The notes under the pieces: model-generated | Told to the model about the DNA's origin: nothing | The model's database searches: none | What the model saw: the letters and a program-made list of their open reading frames with translations, nothing else | Assembly (NCBI RefSeq): GCF_016919005.1 | Contig: NZ_JAFFQE010000004.1 | Location: forward strand, 186,001-250,000 | From: Desulfopila inferna | GTDB lineage: Bacteria > Desulfobacterota > Desulfobulbia > Desulfobulbales > Desulfocapsaceae | Direction: 5' to 3' | Length of the DNA stretch: 64,000 nucleotides | Position numbers and translations under genes: made by a program | Part shown: positions 15,802-23,214 of the stretch, piece after piece | How the letters are laid out: each line of letters starts with the position of its first letter | Numbering within the stretch: the stretch's first letter is position 1

Positions 15802-17217
15802 ATGGCTGAAAAAGGCGAGAAAAAAACAAAAAACCCCAGAGTTGCTATGCCCGAGCAGGACCCACAGGTAAGGGCCAGGAATTTTCTCGAAGTCCCCACG
15901 GGATATACCCTGAAAATGGCTCAGGAGGAAGCAGCGCGCTGTCTTCAGTGTAGAAAACCCGGCTGTGTTACCGGCTGCCCGGTGGGCGTTGATATCCCGG
16001 GATTCATCGATTTGATCGCTCAGGGAGATATGACCGGAGCCATTCGCAATCTTTGGACAAAAAATGCCTTGCCCGCCGTTTGTGGTCGTGTCTGTCCTCA
16101 GGAGATCCAGTGTGAAGGAAAATGCATTGTCGGTAAAAAGGGAGAGCCTGTTGCCATCGGCAATCTTGAGCGGTTTGCCGCCGATTACGAGCGACAGCAC
16201 GGTACCGGCGAAATGCCTCCGGTAGCGCCTCCCACCGGCAAGAAGGTCGCGGTGGTGGGTTCGGGTCCATCCGGGCTCACGGTTGCCGGAGATCTCATTT
16301 TAAAAGGCCATGAGGTCACCATTTTCGAGGCGTTCCATAAACCCGGCGGTGTTCTGGTCTATGGTATTCCCGAATTTCGTCTGCCCAAGGAAGACATTGT
16401 CGCCCAGGAAGTGGATTTCCTGAGAAAGCTTGGAGTGAAAATTGAGTGCAATGTTGTTATCGGCAGGACCGTTACCCTGGATGAGCTGTTTGAGCAGGGA
16501 TTTGACGCGGTGTATGTAGGCGTTGGCGCGGGGCTGCCCCGCTTTATGAACATTCCCGGCGAGAATCTGGTGGGCATCCTCTCCGCCAACGAATATCTTA
16601 CCCGGGCCAACCTGATGAAGGCCTATAAGTTCCCCGAGGTTGACACCCCTATTCCAATGGGCAAAAATGTTGTCGTTCTGGGTGCCGGAAATGTTGCCAT
16701 GGATTCGGCCAGAACCGCAATGCGGCTCGGTGCGGACAGCGTCAAGATCGTTTACCGGCGCTCGCGTGAAGAGATGCCGGCACGTAAAGCTGAAATCCAT
16801 CATGCCGAGGAGGAAGGCATCGAAATGTTTCTCCTCACCAATCCGACAAAATATCTCGGCAATGAAAAGGGACGGCTCACAGGTATGGAATGTCTCAAGA
16901 TGGAACTTGGCGAACCCGATGAATCAGGGAGAAGGCGTCCGGTAGCCGTTAAAGGCTCCGAATTTGAGCTTGAGTGCGATCTTTGTATCGTAGCCGTAGG
17001 TTCAGGAGCCAATCCACTGCTTACCAGTGATACTCCTGATATGGCGTTGAATAAATGGGGCAATATCGTTACCGATGAAAAAACCGGGAAGACCACCAAA
17101 AAAGGTGTCTGGGCCGGCGGAGACATCGTTACCGGTGCGGCCACGGTTATTCTGGCGATGGGAGCGGGCAGGGAAGCCGCCGATTCAATCCACGACTACC
17201 TGACCCTGGGCTGGTAA
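15802..17217 (+). CDS. nfnB: NfnB, bifurcating large subunit (GltD-like)
   Basis: 471 aa. Large subunit of NfnAB: two [4Fe-4S] clusters, the bifurcating FAD and the NADPH site. N-terminal cluster motifs CLQCRKPGCVTGCP and CGRVCPQEIQCEGKC, FAD-binding GSGPSGLTVAGDL, and the NADPH Rossmann motif GAGNVAMDSARTA. Related to glutamate synthase small subunit GltD, but the immediate partnership with nfnA and absence of gltB point to Nfn. The start at 15802 is chosen for ACGGAGGAAAAT just before it; the frame opens at 15778 without a ribosome site. A strong terminator follows at 17257-17303. Confidence 0.94.
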   Translation: MAEKGEKKTKNPRVAMPEQDPQVRARNFLEVPTGYTLKMAQEEAARCLQCRKPGCVTGCPVGVDIPGFIDLIAQGDMTGAIRNLWTKNALPAVCGRVCPQEIQCEGKCIVGKKGEPVAIGNLERFAADYERQHGTGEMPPVAPPTGKKVAVVGSGPSGLTVAGDLILKGHEVTIFEAFHKPGGVLVYGIPEFRLPKEDIVAQEVDFLRKLGVKIECNVVIGRTVTLDELFEQGFDAVYVGVGAGLPRFMNIPGENLVGILSANEYLTRANLMKAYKFPEVDTPIPMGKNVVVLGAGNVAMDSARTAMRLGADSVKIVYRRSREEMPARKAEIHHAEEEGIEMFLLTNPTKYLGNEKGRLTGMECLKMELGEPDESGRRRPVAVKGSEFELECDLCIVAVGSGANPLLTSDTPDMALNKWGNIVTDEKTGKTTKKGVWAGGDIVTGAATVILAMGAGREAADSIHDYLTLGW

Positions 17218-17256
17218 ACTAAAAAGGGCAGGAAGTCTATACAACCACACTACCAC

Positions 17257-17303
17257 AAAAAAATCCGGGTTCGGCCTATTGAGGGCGAACCCGGATTTTT
17301 TTT
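17257..17303. terminator. Intrinsic terminator after nfnAB (bidirectional)
   Basis: A 13-bp stem, 17261-17273 with 17286-17298, 12-nt loop, flanked by A7 upstream and T8 downstream. It ends nfnAB on the + strand and can end the small minus-strand gene at 17363-17614. Confidence 0.93.
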
Positions 17304-17362
17304 ATGTAGAGAAGCAGTATCTGTTTAGTATTTGTAAAACGGTTCGGAGAGGCCGAAGAGAG

Positions 17363-17614
17363 TCAGCAGTCGCATTCAACTTTATGGCAGGCGATGCAGT
17401 ACACCCTGAATAAGATAACCTCGGAGAAGAGATCCGTATTGTTCTCCTCATCGTAGCGTTTCGCTTCACTCATGATTTTCTCATCACTGGCGCCGGTATG
17501 GATAATAGAAATAAGCGCAGTATTCTCCAGAAGATATTTTGATCTTTCTTCATGGGAAAGAGTTTCCAGATAATCATCCAGGCAAAATTTGATTTTATCT
17601 CTTTTGCGTGCCAT
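17363..17614 (-). CDS. Small hypothetical protein with Cys-rich C-terminus (83 aa)
   Basis: Family not recognised. Charged N-terminal helical region (KIKFCLDDYLETLSHEERSKYL) and a C-terminal FRVYCIACHKVECDC. The CIACH matches the CxxCH haem c motif, but there is no signal peptide, so a metal or Fe-S site (CxxCH...CxC) is likelier than haem. AGAGG lies 12 bases before the start, spaced a little long. It shares a bidirectional terminator with nfnAB. Confidence 0.6.
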   Translation of the reverse strand: MARKRDKIKFCLDDYLETLSHEERSKYLLENTALISIIHTGASDEKIMSEAKRYDEENNTDLFSEVILFRVYCIACHKVECDC

Positions 17615-17740
17615 TATGTTGATAGCCTCTTAATTCTCCTGATAAACGACCAAACCCATTAAGCTGTCGGCCATTGCTTCATGATCAATTTCACTGTCCA
17701 CCCGAGGCGGGGGAAACAATCACATTACACTAAGCTCAAA

Positions 17741-17769
17741 TTGAGTTCAAGTTGTAATTCCGCTATTAT
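17741..17769 (+). promoter_or_regulatory. Sigma-70 promoter of the panE-like gene
   Basis: TTGAGT (17741-17746), 17 nt, TATTAT (17764-17769). The start would be near 17776, leaving a 140-nt leader. The leader has a short purine/pyrimidine hairpin (GAGG...CCTC near 17834-17848) but no riboswitch I recognise. The rest of 17615-17914 shows nothing else. Confidence 0.6.
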
Positions 17770-17914
17770 CCGAAGCTATTTGGTCTCAGGAAGGAGACAA
17801 CCCTTGTTTCCGGCGGCTATAGCATTGAAAAGAGGTACACCTCCTCCTTGTTGAACCGCAAGAAACCCTAAGTCCCTGAAATTGAGACAACATACATAAT
17901 CAGGAAAAATAATT

Positions 17915-18850
17915 ATGCAGGTAGAAAAAAAAATTACCACGGTAGCTGTCGTCGGTGCCGGTGCCATGGGGTCGGCCTATGCCTCCATGTTCTCGGATGC
18001 CGGTTCGTTCTCACCATTTTTTCTTGCTGAGGGTCAACGATACCATAGACTGGAGAATAGAGAATTACAGGTCAATGGCAGGAACTATACGATTCAGGCC
18101 AGACAGCCGTGGGAGGTATCTCAGCCGGCGGATCTGATTCTCGTCGCCCTGAAGCACCATCATCTTGATGAAGCCCTTCCGGCCATCAAAGCTGTGACTG
18201 GTCCGGATACGATAATCCTCTCGGTGATGAACGGCCTTGAAAGCGAGGAGATAATCGGTAGGGCATGTGGTATGAGCAACGTCTTGCCTGCCATTGCCGT
18301 CGGTATCGATGCCCTGCGGGAGGGGGATCGTTTTTCCTACGCGCAACCCGGCAGGATCATCTTCGGGCAGAGAGACGGCAGCAGTACAGAGCGTCTCCGG
18401 GAGGCCTTGAGCCGGGCAGGGATTCCGCATGAGATACCCGCGGATATGGTGCGTACCATGTGGTGGAAGTTCATGATCAATGTGGGGATTAATCAGGCCT
18501 CGGCGGTGTTGCGGGCTCCCTATGGCGTTTTTCAGGAATCGCCCGATGCCCGATCATTACTGCTGCTGTTGATGCAGGAAGTTATAGAACTTGCCGGAAA
18601 GATTTCCGTTGATCTGACCAGCGAGGATCTGGATAAATGGTTTTCCGTCCTGGATACCCTGGCACCTCAAGGAAAAACCTCAATGCTTCAGGATATTGAG
18701 GCAGGCAGGAAAACAGAAGTGGAGATATTTGCCGGCAAAGTTGTCGCCATGGGCGAGAAACATGGTGTTGCCACCCCTGTTAATCAAACAATATTGAATA
18801 TCATCAGAGTAATCGAAAAGCAGGCAGGAGTGCCGCAAAAGTACAAATGA
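17915..18850 (+). CDS. panE: Ketopantoate reductase (2-dehydropantoate 2-reductase) family protein
   Basis: 311 aa. NADPH-dependent reduction of ketopantoate to pantoate in coenzyme A synthesis is the family's best known reaction. N-terminal Rossmann motif VGAGAMGSAYASMF, the conserved VALKHHHLDEAL block with the catalytic-type Lys, and the C-terminal WWKFMINVGINQASAVLRAPYG region with the second Lys and Asn that bind substrate. Length is typical. It is not beside other pan genes. Paralogs with other 2-oxoacid substrates are common, so pantothenate synthesis is probable rather than certain. It stands alone; the next gene is convergent. Confidence 0.85.
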   Translation: MQVEKKITTVAVVGAGAMGSAYASMFSDAGSFSPFFLAEGQRYHRLENRELQVNGRNYTIQARQPWEVSQPADLILVALKHHHLDEALPAIKAVTGPDTIILSVMNGLESEEIIGRACGMSNVLPAIAVGIDALREGDRFSYAQPGRIIFGQRDGSSTERLREALSRAGIPHEIPADMVRTMWWKFMINVGINQASAVLRAPYGVFQESPDARSLLLLLMQEVIELAGKISVDLTSEDLDKWFSVLDTLAPQGKTSMLQDIEAGRKTEVEIFAGKVVAMGEKHGVATPVNQTILNIIRVIEKQAGVPQKYK

Positions 18851-18935
18851 TTTTATAAACGGCAAGCCTGCGTAATCCATATATTATACCCGGGGAAATC
18901 GTCATCATCCGAAACCCTGCAGCGGTATAAGCGGA

Positions 18936-19889
18936 TTACCGCTTGAGTATCCTGTTCACCATCGGTTGCAAGATCCACGGGGCCAGGAAGATGGGAAACT
19001 GAGCCAGGGCAAAGTAGAGCCAGGTCATTTCCGGCAGGGCTCCTCCAGTAGCGGCGAGCATCAAGCCCATGTTGCGTTGCGATGCGGTAAATCCTATGGC
19101 CAGAGCGCGTTCCCGGCCTGCCGGCAGGAATACAAGAGTTGTCAGGAACAGGACTGCGAAAAAAATCACAAAGGAAAGGGCGGTGATAGCTATCGTCATC
19201 GCAGTATCGGAAAGTACGCGGGTCCCGACATTTTCCATGATAGCCGCGACGAATATAAAAAGAATAATGATATTGAAACCGTTGATTTTTTCCCCCTGCC
19301 GCTCGATCGCCTTAATCCCCACCAGTCGACGTATGCCGAAGCCGACAAAGGCTGCCCCTAAAAGAATAATGCTGAGTTTGCCGGCGAGCAGCAGAGGAGG
19401 AATCGACAACGCCGGGCCGACGAAAACAAGGGCAAAAAGGGGCGCGGTGATCGGGACCAGAGCGGTACCGCAGACCAGAGTGATGAGCACCAGGGTGGCA
19501 TCGAGCCCCATCAATACCGCCAGCGAGGGGGCTGCCATGATCGGGGATGCCACCGCCTGAAACATGATGGCAATAAAAAGGCCGGGAGCACTGGTATCGA
19601 TTCCCAGGGAAAGACAGATCATCCCAATAAGAGCGGGAATTGCCAGAGACGTCCATGCAGTTGCACCAATCACCAGACCAGGCCGTCGCAGACATGCTCC
19701 GGCCGCCCTCATATTAACCCGCATAAAAGCCGTGCATAACAGGACAAAAATGGCCTCGGTTACAAAGGGCTTGAGGTGGCCGCCGAGCCAGGGGAAGGCG
19801 ATGCCTACAACCACAATCGCTGCAATCGCCTTGGTGCCCTGGCGGCCCAGCCAGGAGAGACCGGCTGCAATAACATCAACAATAATCAT
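18936..19889 (-). CDS. BASS-like (bile acid:Na+ symporter fold) membrane transporter
   Basis: 317 aa with about nine hydrophobic spans and almost no soluble loops. The block FTASQRNMGLMLAATGG and the paired helical repeats recall the bile acid:sodium symporter/arsenite-carrier superfamily, but the match is partial and the substrate is not known. The start at 19889 is chosen because GGAG lies 6 bases upstream (within the codons of a longer frame that opens at 19979). The gene is monocistronic and convergent with the panE-like gene; an inverted repeat AGCGGTA/TACCGCT at its stop (18921-18944) may help end the transcript. Confidence 0.7.
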   Translation of the reverse strand: MIIVDVIAAGLSWLGRQGTKAIAAIVVVGIAFPWLGGHLKPFVTEAIFVLLCTAFMRVNMRAAGACLRRPGLVIGATAWTSLAIPALIGMICLSLGIDTSAPGLFIAIMFQAVASPIMAAPSLAVLMGLDATLVLITLVCGTALVPITAPLFALVFVGPALSIPPLLLAGKLSIILLGAAFVGFGIRRLVGIKAIERQGEKINGFNIIILFIFVAAIMENVGTRVLSDTAMTIAITALSFVIFFAVLFLTTLVFLPAGRERALAIGFTASQRNMGLMLAATGGALPEMTWLYFALAQFPIFLAPWILQPMVNRILKR

Positions 19890-20155
19890 GAAGGACTCCA
19901 TTGAGTAACGTAAGGAGATTCGACTTGGTTCTAACAGTTTATTGCGCAGATTACAAATGAAGTGAGATGCCTTGATCACTTGCCAAAAATATTTTTAAAC
20001 CATAATATGTAACAAGTGGCATTCAACAATATAGAGAGTTATCGGATTCACTTAAGAAATCGGTTCCGTTAGTTTTGTCCTTTTTTCTGTTTTTTATAAT
20101 GGACATCCGGACAAGGTACTAAATCGGGCGACCTGGATCTTTCAAGGAGAAAAAT

Positions 20156-21442
20156 ATGAGCGAAAAAGCAACCCTGACTGTAGGTGGCGCAAGTTATGAA
20201 CTTGATGTCACGACTGGAAGTGAGAACGAGAAATGTATCGATATTCAACAATTGCGTGCACAATCGGGCTATATCACCATGGATCCGGGTTTTGGCAATA
20301 CCGGGTCATGCTATTCGGATATCACCTATGTTGACGGTGCCAAAGGAATTTTGCATTATCGGGGCTATCCCATTGAAGAAATAGCCGAGAAGGCAAGTTT
20401 CGTGGAGATCTGCTCACTGCTTATTTACGGCGAACTTCCCGATGCCGAAACCCTGAGCAAATTTCAGGATGCCTTGGCGGAACACGCTCCCCTGCATACC
20501 AATCTCGAGCATCACTTCTCCGGGCTTCCCACGGCTTCGCCTCCCATGGCTATTCTGTCTGCCATGCTCAATCTGGTCTCCTGCTTCCATCCGGATGTAT
20601 TGGAAGTATATTCGGAAGGACACGGATTTGATCGAACCGCCGCCCTGCTGCTTTCCAAGGTTCGGACAATAGCCGCCTACTCCTATAGGATGTCTGTCGG
20701 TAAACCCTTCAATCAACCAAACCCCAATCTCAACTACTGTGCCAATTTCCTGCATATGATGTTTTCCGATCCTTATCGGGAGTATGTTCCTAATCCCGTT
20801 ATCGAAAAGGCCCTGTCGCTTTTTCTGGTACTCCATGCCGATCATGAACAAAACTGTTCTACCTCTACGGTCAGGGCAGTCGCCAGTTCCCGTGCAAATC
20901 TGTTCAGCTCCATCGCCTCGGGAGTGTGTGCGCTCTGGGGGCCGTTGCACGGCGGCGCCAATATCGGCGTGATCAGAATGCTGGAAGATATCAAATCCTC
21001 GGGCCGTCCGATTGACCACTATCTGGAAAAAGCAAAAGATAAAGACAGCGATTACAGGTTGATGGGATTTGGGCACAGGGTCTATAAGAACTTCGATCCC
21101 CGTTCACGCATCCTGAAGAACAGGCTGGATGAACTGCTGGCGGAATTAAATAAAAAAGATCCCCTTCTCGATATTGCCCTCGAGCTTGAGGAGAAAACCC
21201 TGAAGGATGAGTATTTTATCAGCCGCAAGCTCTACCCGAATGTGGATTTTTACAGCGGTCTGTTGTTGCGTGCGATAGGGATTCCCCTCGATATGTATAC
21301 AGTGATGTTCGCCCTCGGCAGGATGCCCGGCTGGATAGCCAACTGGCGGGAGCTCCATGACCAGCGCCTGCGCATTACCAGGCCTCGCCAGATTTATACC
21401 GGGTCTCAGGAGAGGTCCTTTGTGCCCCTTGAAAAGAGATGA
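20156..21442 (+). CDS. gltA: Citrate synthase
   Basis: 428 aa, the hexameric type II length. Condenses acetyl-CoA with oxaloacetate. N-terminal beta-rich region (GGASYELDVTTGSE) as in Gram-negative GltA, then HGGANIGVIRM with the first catalytic His, GFGHRVYKNFDPRS with the second, and PNVDFYSGLLLRAIGIP with the catalytic Asp; all three are present. AAGGAG lies 8 bases before the ATG. A perfect TATAAT box at 20095-20100 suggests a start near 20107, although no good -35 box is at standard spacing. A YajG lipoprotein gene follows after 57 bp. With sucAB-lpd elsewhere in the window it supports a working TCA cycle. Confidence 0.96.
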   Translation: MSEKATLTVGGASYELDVTTGSENEKCIDIQQLRAQSGYITMDPGFGNTGSCYSDITYVDGAKGILHYRGYPIEEIAEKASFVEICSLLIYGELPDAETLSKFQDALAEHAPLHTNLEHHFSGLPTASPPMAILSAMLNLVSCFHPDVLEVYSEGHGFDRTAALLLSKVRTIAAYSYRMSVGKPFNQPNPNLNYCANFLHMMFSDPYREYVPNPVIEKALSLFLVLHADHEQNCSTSTVRAVASSRANLFSSIASGVCALWGPLHGGANIGVIRMLEDIKSSGRPIDHYLEKAKDKDSDYRLMGFGHRVYKNFDPRSRILKNRLDELLAELNKKDPLLDIALELEEKTLKDEYFISRKLYPNVDFYSGLLLRAIGIPLDMYTVMFALGRMPGWIANWRELHDQRLRITRPRQIYTGSQERSFVPLEKR

Positions 21443-21499
21443 TTTTTTTTTGCACCGTTTTATGCTGTCGCTCCATTTCTAATATTCAGGAGTAAACCA

Positions 21500-22066
21500 A
21501 TGAGAAATGCTCTAATTTTAATCGGGATGCTGTTCGTGACGGCCTGTGCTCCTCAATATCCGTTGAACACTCATCTTAATTTGCAGGTCTCGCCGCAAGC
21601 CGAACAGATTTATGGCGGGGGAGCAACAGCGTCTATACAAGGGCTTGACCAGAGAGACAACCCGGAAGTCGTGATTTACAGGATTTCTGATCCTGCTGTT
21701 GGCATCACGAACCTCAGTCCACCGCATATCCTCATCATCGAACGCCTGGCAGGCGGATTGCGTCAACAGGGTCTGCTGGTCGAAAGTTCTTCACCGGTAA
21801 ATATCACCGTTGAGGTAAAAGAACTCCTCGCCGAAGTGACCCGCTCCAAAACGCTGTATATAACCAATGCCGCCAGTAGCGTGCAACTGGTCCTGGAAAA
21901 CCGGGGCACGACTCTCACCAAAAATTACGGTCTTAAGTCCAACCGCCAATCTCTCCGCAAACCGAAGGTCGATGACCTCGAAGAGTTGCTCAATATGCAA
22001 CTCTCCGACATCGTCAACCAGATATTGGATGACAAAAAAATCCAGAGCTTCCTGAGCCAGGAGTAG
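21500..22066 (+). CDS. YajG-family lipoprotein
   Basis: 188 aa. Signal peptide with lipobox VTAC (Cys16), then the YajG-type domain (NLNLQVSPQAE near the N-terminus; SPVNITVEVKELLAEVTRSK; a final NMQLSDIVNQILDDKKIQ helix). YajG proteins are outer-membrane lipoproteins of unknown molecular role, often near peptidoglycan-recycling genes, which are not visible here. CAGGAG lies 9 bases before the ATG. No terminator separates it from gltA. A MITE-like palindromic element follows at 22121. Confidence 0.85.
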   Translation: MRNALILIGMLFVTACAPQYPLNTHLNLQVSPQAEQIYGGGATASIQGLDQRDNPEVVIYRISDPAVGITNLSPPHILIIERLAGGLRQQGLLVESSSPVNITVEVKELLAEVTRSKTLYITNAASSVQLVLENRGTTLTKNYGLKSNRQSLRKPKVDDLEELLNMQLSDIVNQILDDKKIQSFLSQE

Positions 22067-22120
22067 AGAACTCCGTAGGTGCTTCACCCATCACCAAGGG
22101 TCAAAAGGGTCAGGGATCAA

Positions 22121-22335
22121 AAGGGTCAGAGTAAAATTAAAACTGATTACCCCTGAAACTCAGCATCTTCAGGCCCAGGCCGGGACTGCTCTTTTTCATC
22201 GGGACGCCATAAACCCGTCCATGGGGCTTCGCTGCAGCCGTCCCGGCTGCAGAGACCCGTGAAAAGAGCAGTCCCGACCTTGAGCTGAGGATTAGGGGTA
22301 ATTAGGAAATTAAATAAAAAACTACTCTGAGCCTT
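22121..22335. repeat. MITE-like palindromic element, copy 2 (near full length)
   Basis: The outer ends are inverted repeats: AAGGGTCAGAGTA (22121-22133) against ACTCTGAGCCTT (22324-22335), then CTGATTACCCCT (22143-22154) against AGGGGTAATTAG (22294-22305), then the core GGGACTGCTCTTTT and AAAAGAGCAGTCCC. Nearly the entire 215 bp folds on itself. 22143-22292 is repeated inverted at 8379-8529. Just upstream, partial repeats of the end (GGGTCAAAAGGGTCAGGGATCAAAAGGGTCAG is split across 22098-22129) look like stacked insertion scars. No transposase inside. The GGGTCAGAGTAAAA end resembles repeats moved by REP-associated transposases in other bacteria. Confidence 0.82.
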
Positions 22336-22405
22336 GAAAAGGTGGAAGGAGCTGAATTACCAATGAACACTATGCTCTTTTGGTCTGAAATAATAGAGGA
22401 ATCGC

Positions 22406-22789
22406 ATGTCAGATTATATTATCCAAATCAACACATTTGAGATCAAAGAAGGCAAGTTGGAGATCTTCAAGGCGAGTGTCAAGCGTTCGCAAGAATTCGC
22501 CGAGGAAAACGACCCACTGCTTATGGCCGAGATGTATATCGACGAAGAAAGCATGCAAGCTCGTGCATGCCTGATCCACCGCGACTCTGAATCCATTCTG
22601 GCTCATTGGAAAACATCTGAGGAATACATGATTGACGTGATGGAATTCTGTAACCCAAAGCGCGTGGATATTCTGGGACAACCAAATGATAGTGTAATGG
22701 AGAGGCTTTTGAAGTATGAAGAAGTGGGGGTTCCCGTGACCATGACGCCTCATTTCGCGGGATTCAGTCGTCTTAAGACCAAAGAGTAA
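22406..22789 (+). CDS. Antibiotic biosynthesis monooxygenase (ABM) fold protein
   Basis: 127 aa. Dimeric alpha/beta ferredoxin-like ABM domain: opening strand IIQINTFEIKEGKLEIFKAS, followed by ILAHWKTSEEYMIDVMEF. The family includes quinol monooxygenases and haem-degrading or quorum-related enzymes; no haem ligand or catalytic residue can be assigned here. GAGG lies 8 bases before the ATG. It stands alone between the palindromic element and a convergent two-component pair. Confidence 0.75.
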   Translation: MSDYIIQINTFEIKEGKLEIFKASVKRSQEFAEENDPLLMAEMYIDEESMQARACLIHRDSESILAHWKTSEEYMIDVMEFCNPKRVDILGQPNDSVMERLLKYEEVGVPVTMTPHFAGFSRLKTKE

Positions 22790-22842
22790 GTCAAATGAAA
22801 TGTCACAGAGTAAGGGGTTATCTGTAGTTGGGTTTTTTAAGA

Positions 22843-23214
22843 TCAGGCGGCCACGGCCTTTTCGATGGCTTTGAGCACTACTTCAATATTATCGAGTTTG
22901 GATATAATGGCAGCCGGTTCAATATCCAAAACCTGCTGGGAAAGTTTCTCCGTGTCGTAACCGGTAAAGAGGATAATGGGAATATTATATTTATCCCGGA
23001 TCTGCCGGGCAGCCTCCAGTCCGTTGAGGCTGCCGGAGAGAGCGATGTCCATGAGAATCACATCCGGCCGTTCCCTATCGGTGACGCGCACCGCTTCTTC
23101 GCCGTTAATAATTACATCGCCAACCTCATAGCCGCAGGATTCTAGTTTTCTGCTCAGCATGATGCCAACGAGAATTTCGTCCTCGACGACGAGTATCCTG
23201 ATATTTTTGTTCAT
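22843..23214 (-). CDS. Single-domain response regulator (REC)
   Basis: 123 aa, receiver domain only: acidic pair E11-D12, phospho-acceptor Asp56 (VILMDIALSG), Thr84 (ILFTGYD) and Lys106. Typical of regulators paired with HisKA_2-type kinases. No output domain, so it must signal through protein contact or phosphotransfer. Its ATG overlaps the kinase stop by 4 bp, which marks a coupled pair. Confidence 0.93.
   Translation of the reverse strand: MNKNIRILVVEDEILVGIMLSRKLESCGYEVGDVIINGEEAVRVTDRERPDVILMDIALSGSLNGLEAARQIRDKYNIPIILFTGYDTEKLSQQVLDIEPAAIISKLDNIEVVLKAIEKAVAA

Noticed and set aside
17380-17585. Haem c motif CIACH in the 83-aa protein as a cytochrome
   Set aside because: No signal peptide, so covalent haem attachment in the periplasm is unlikely.
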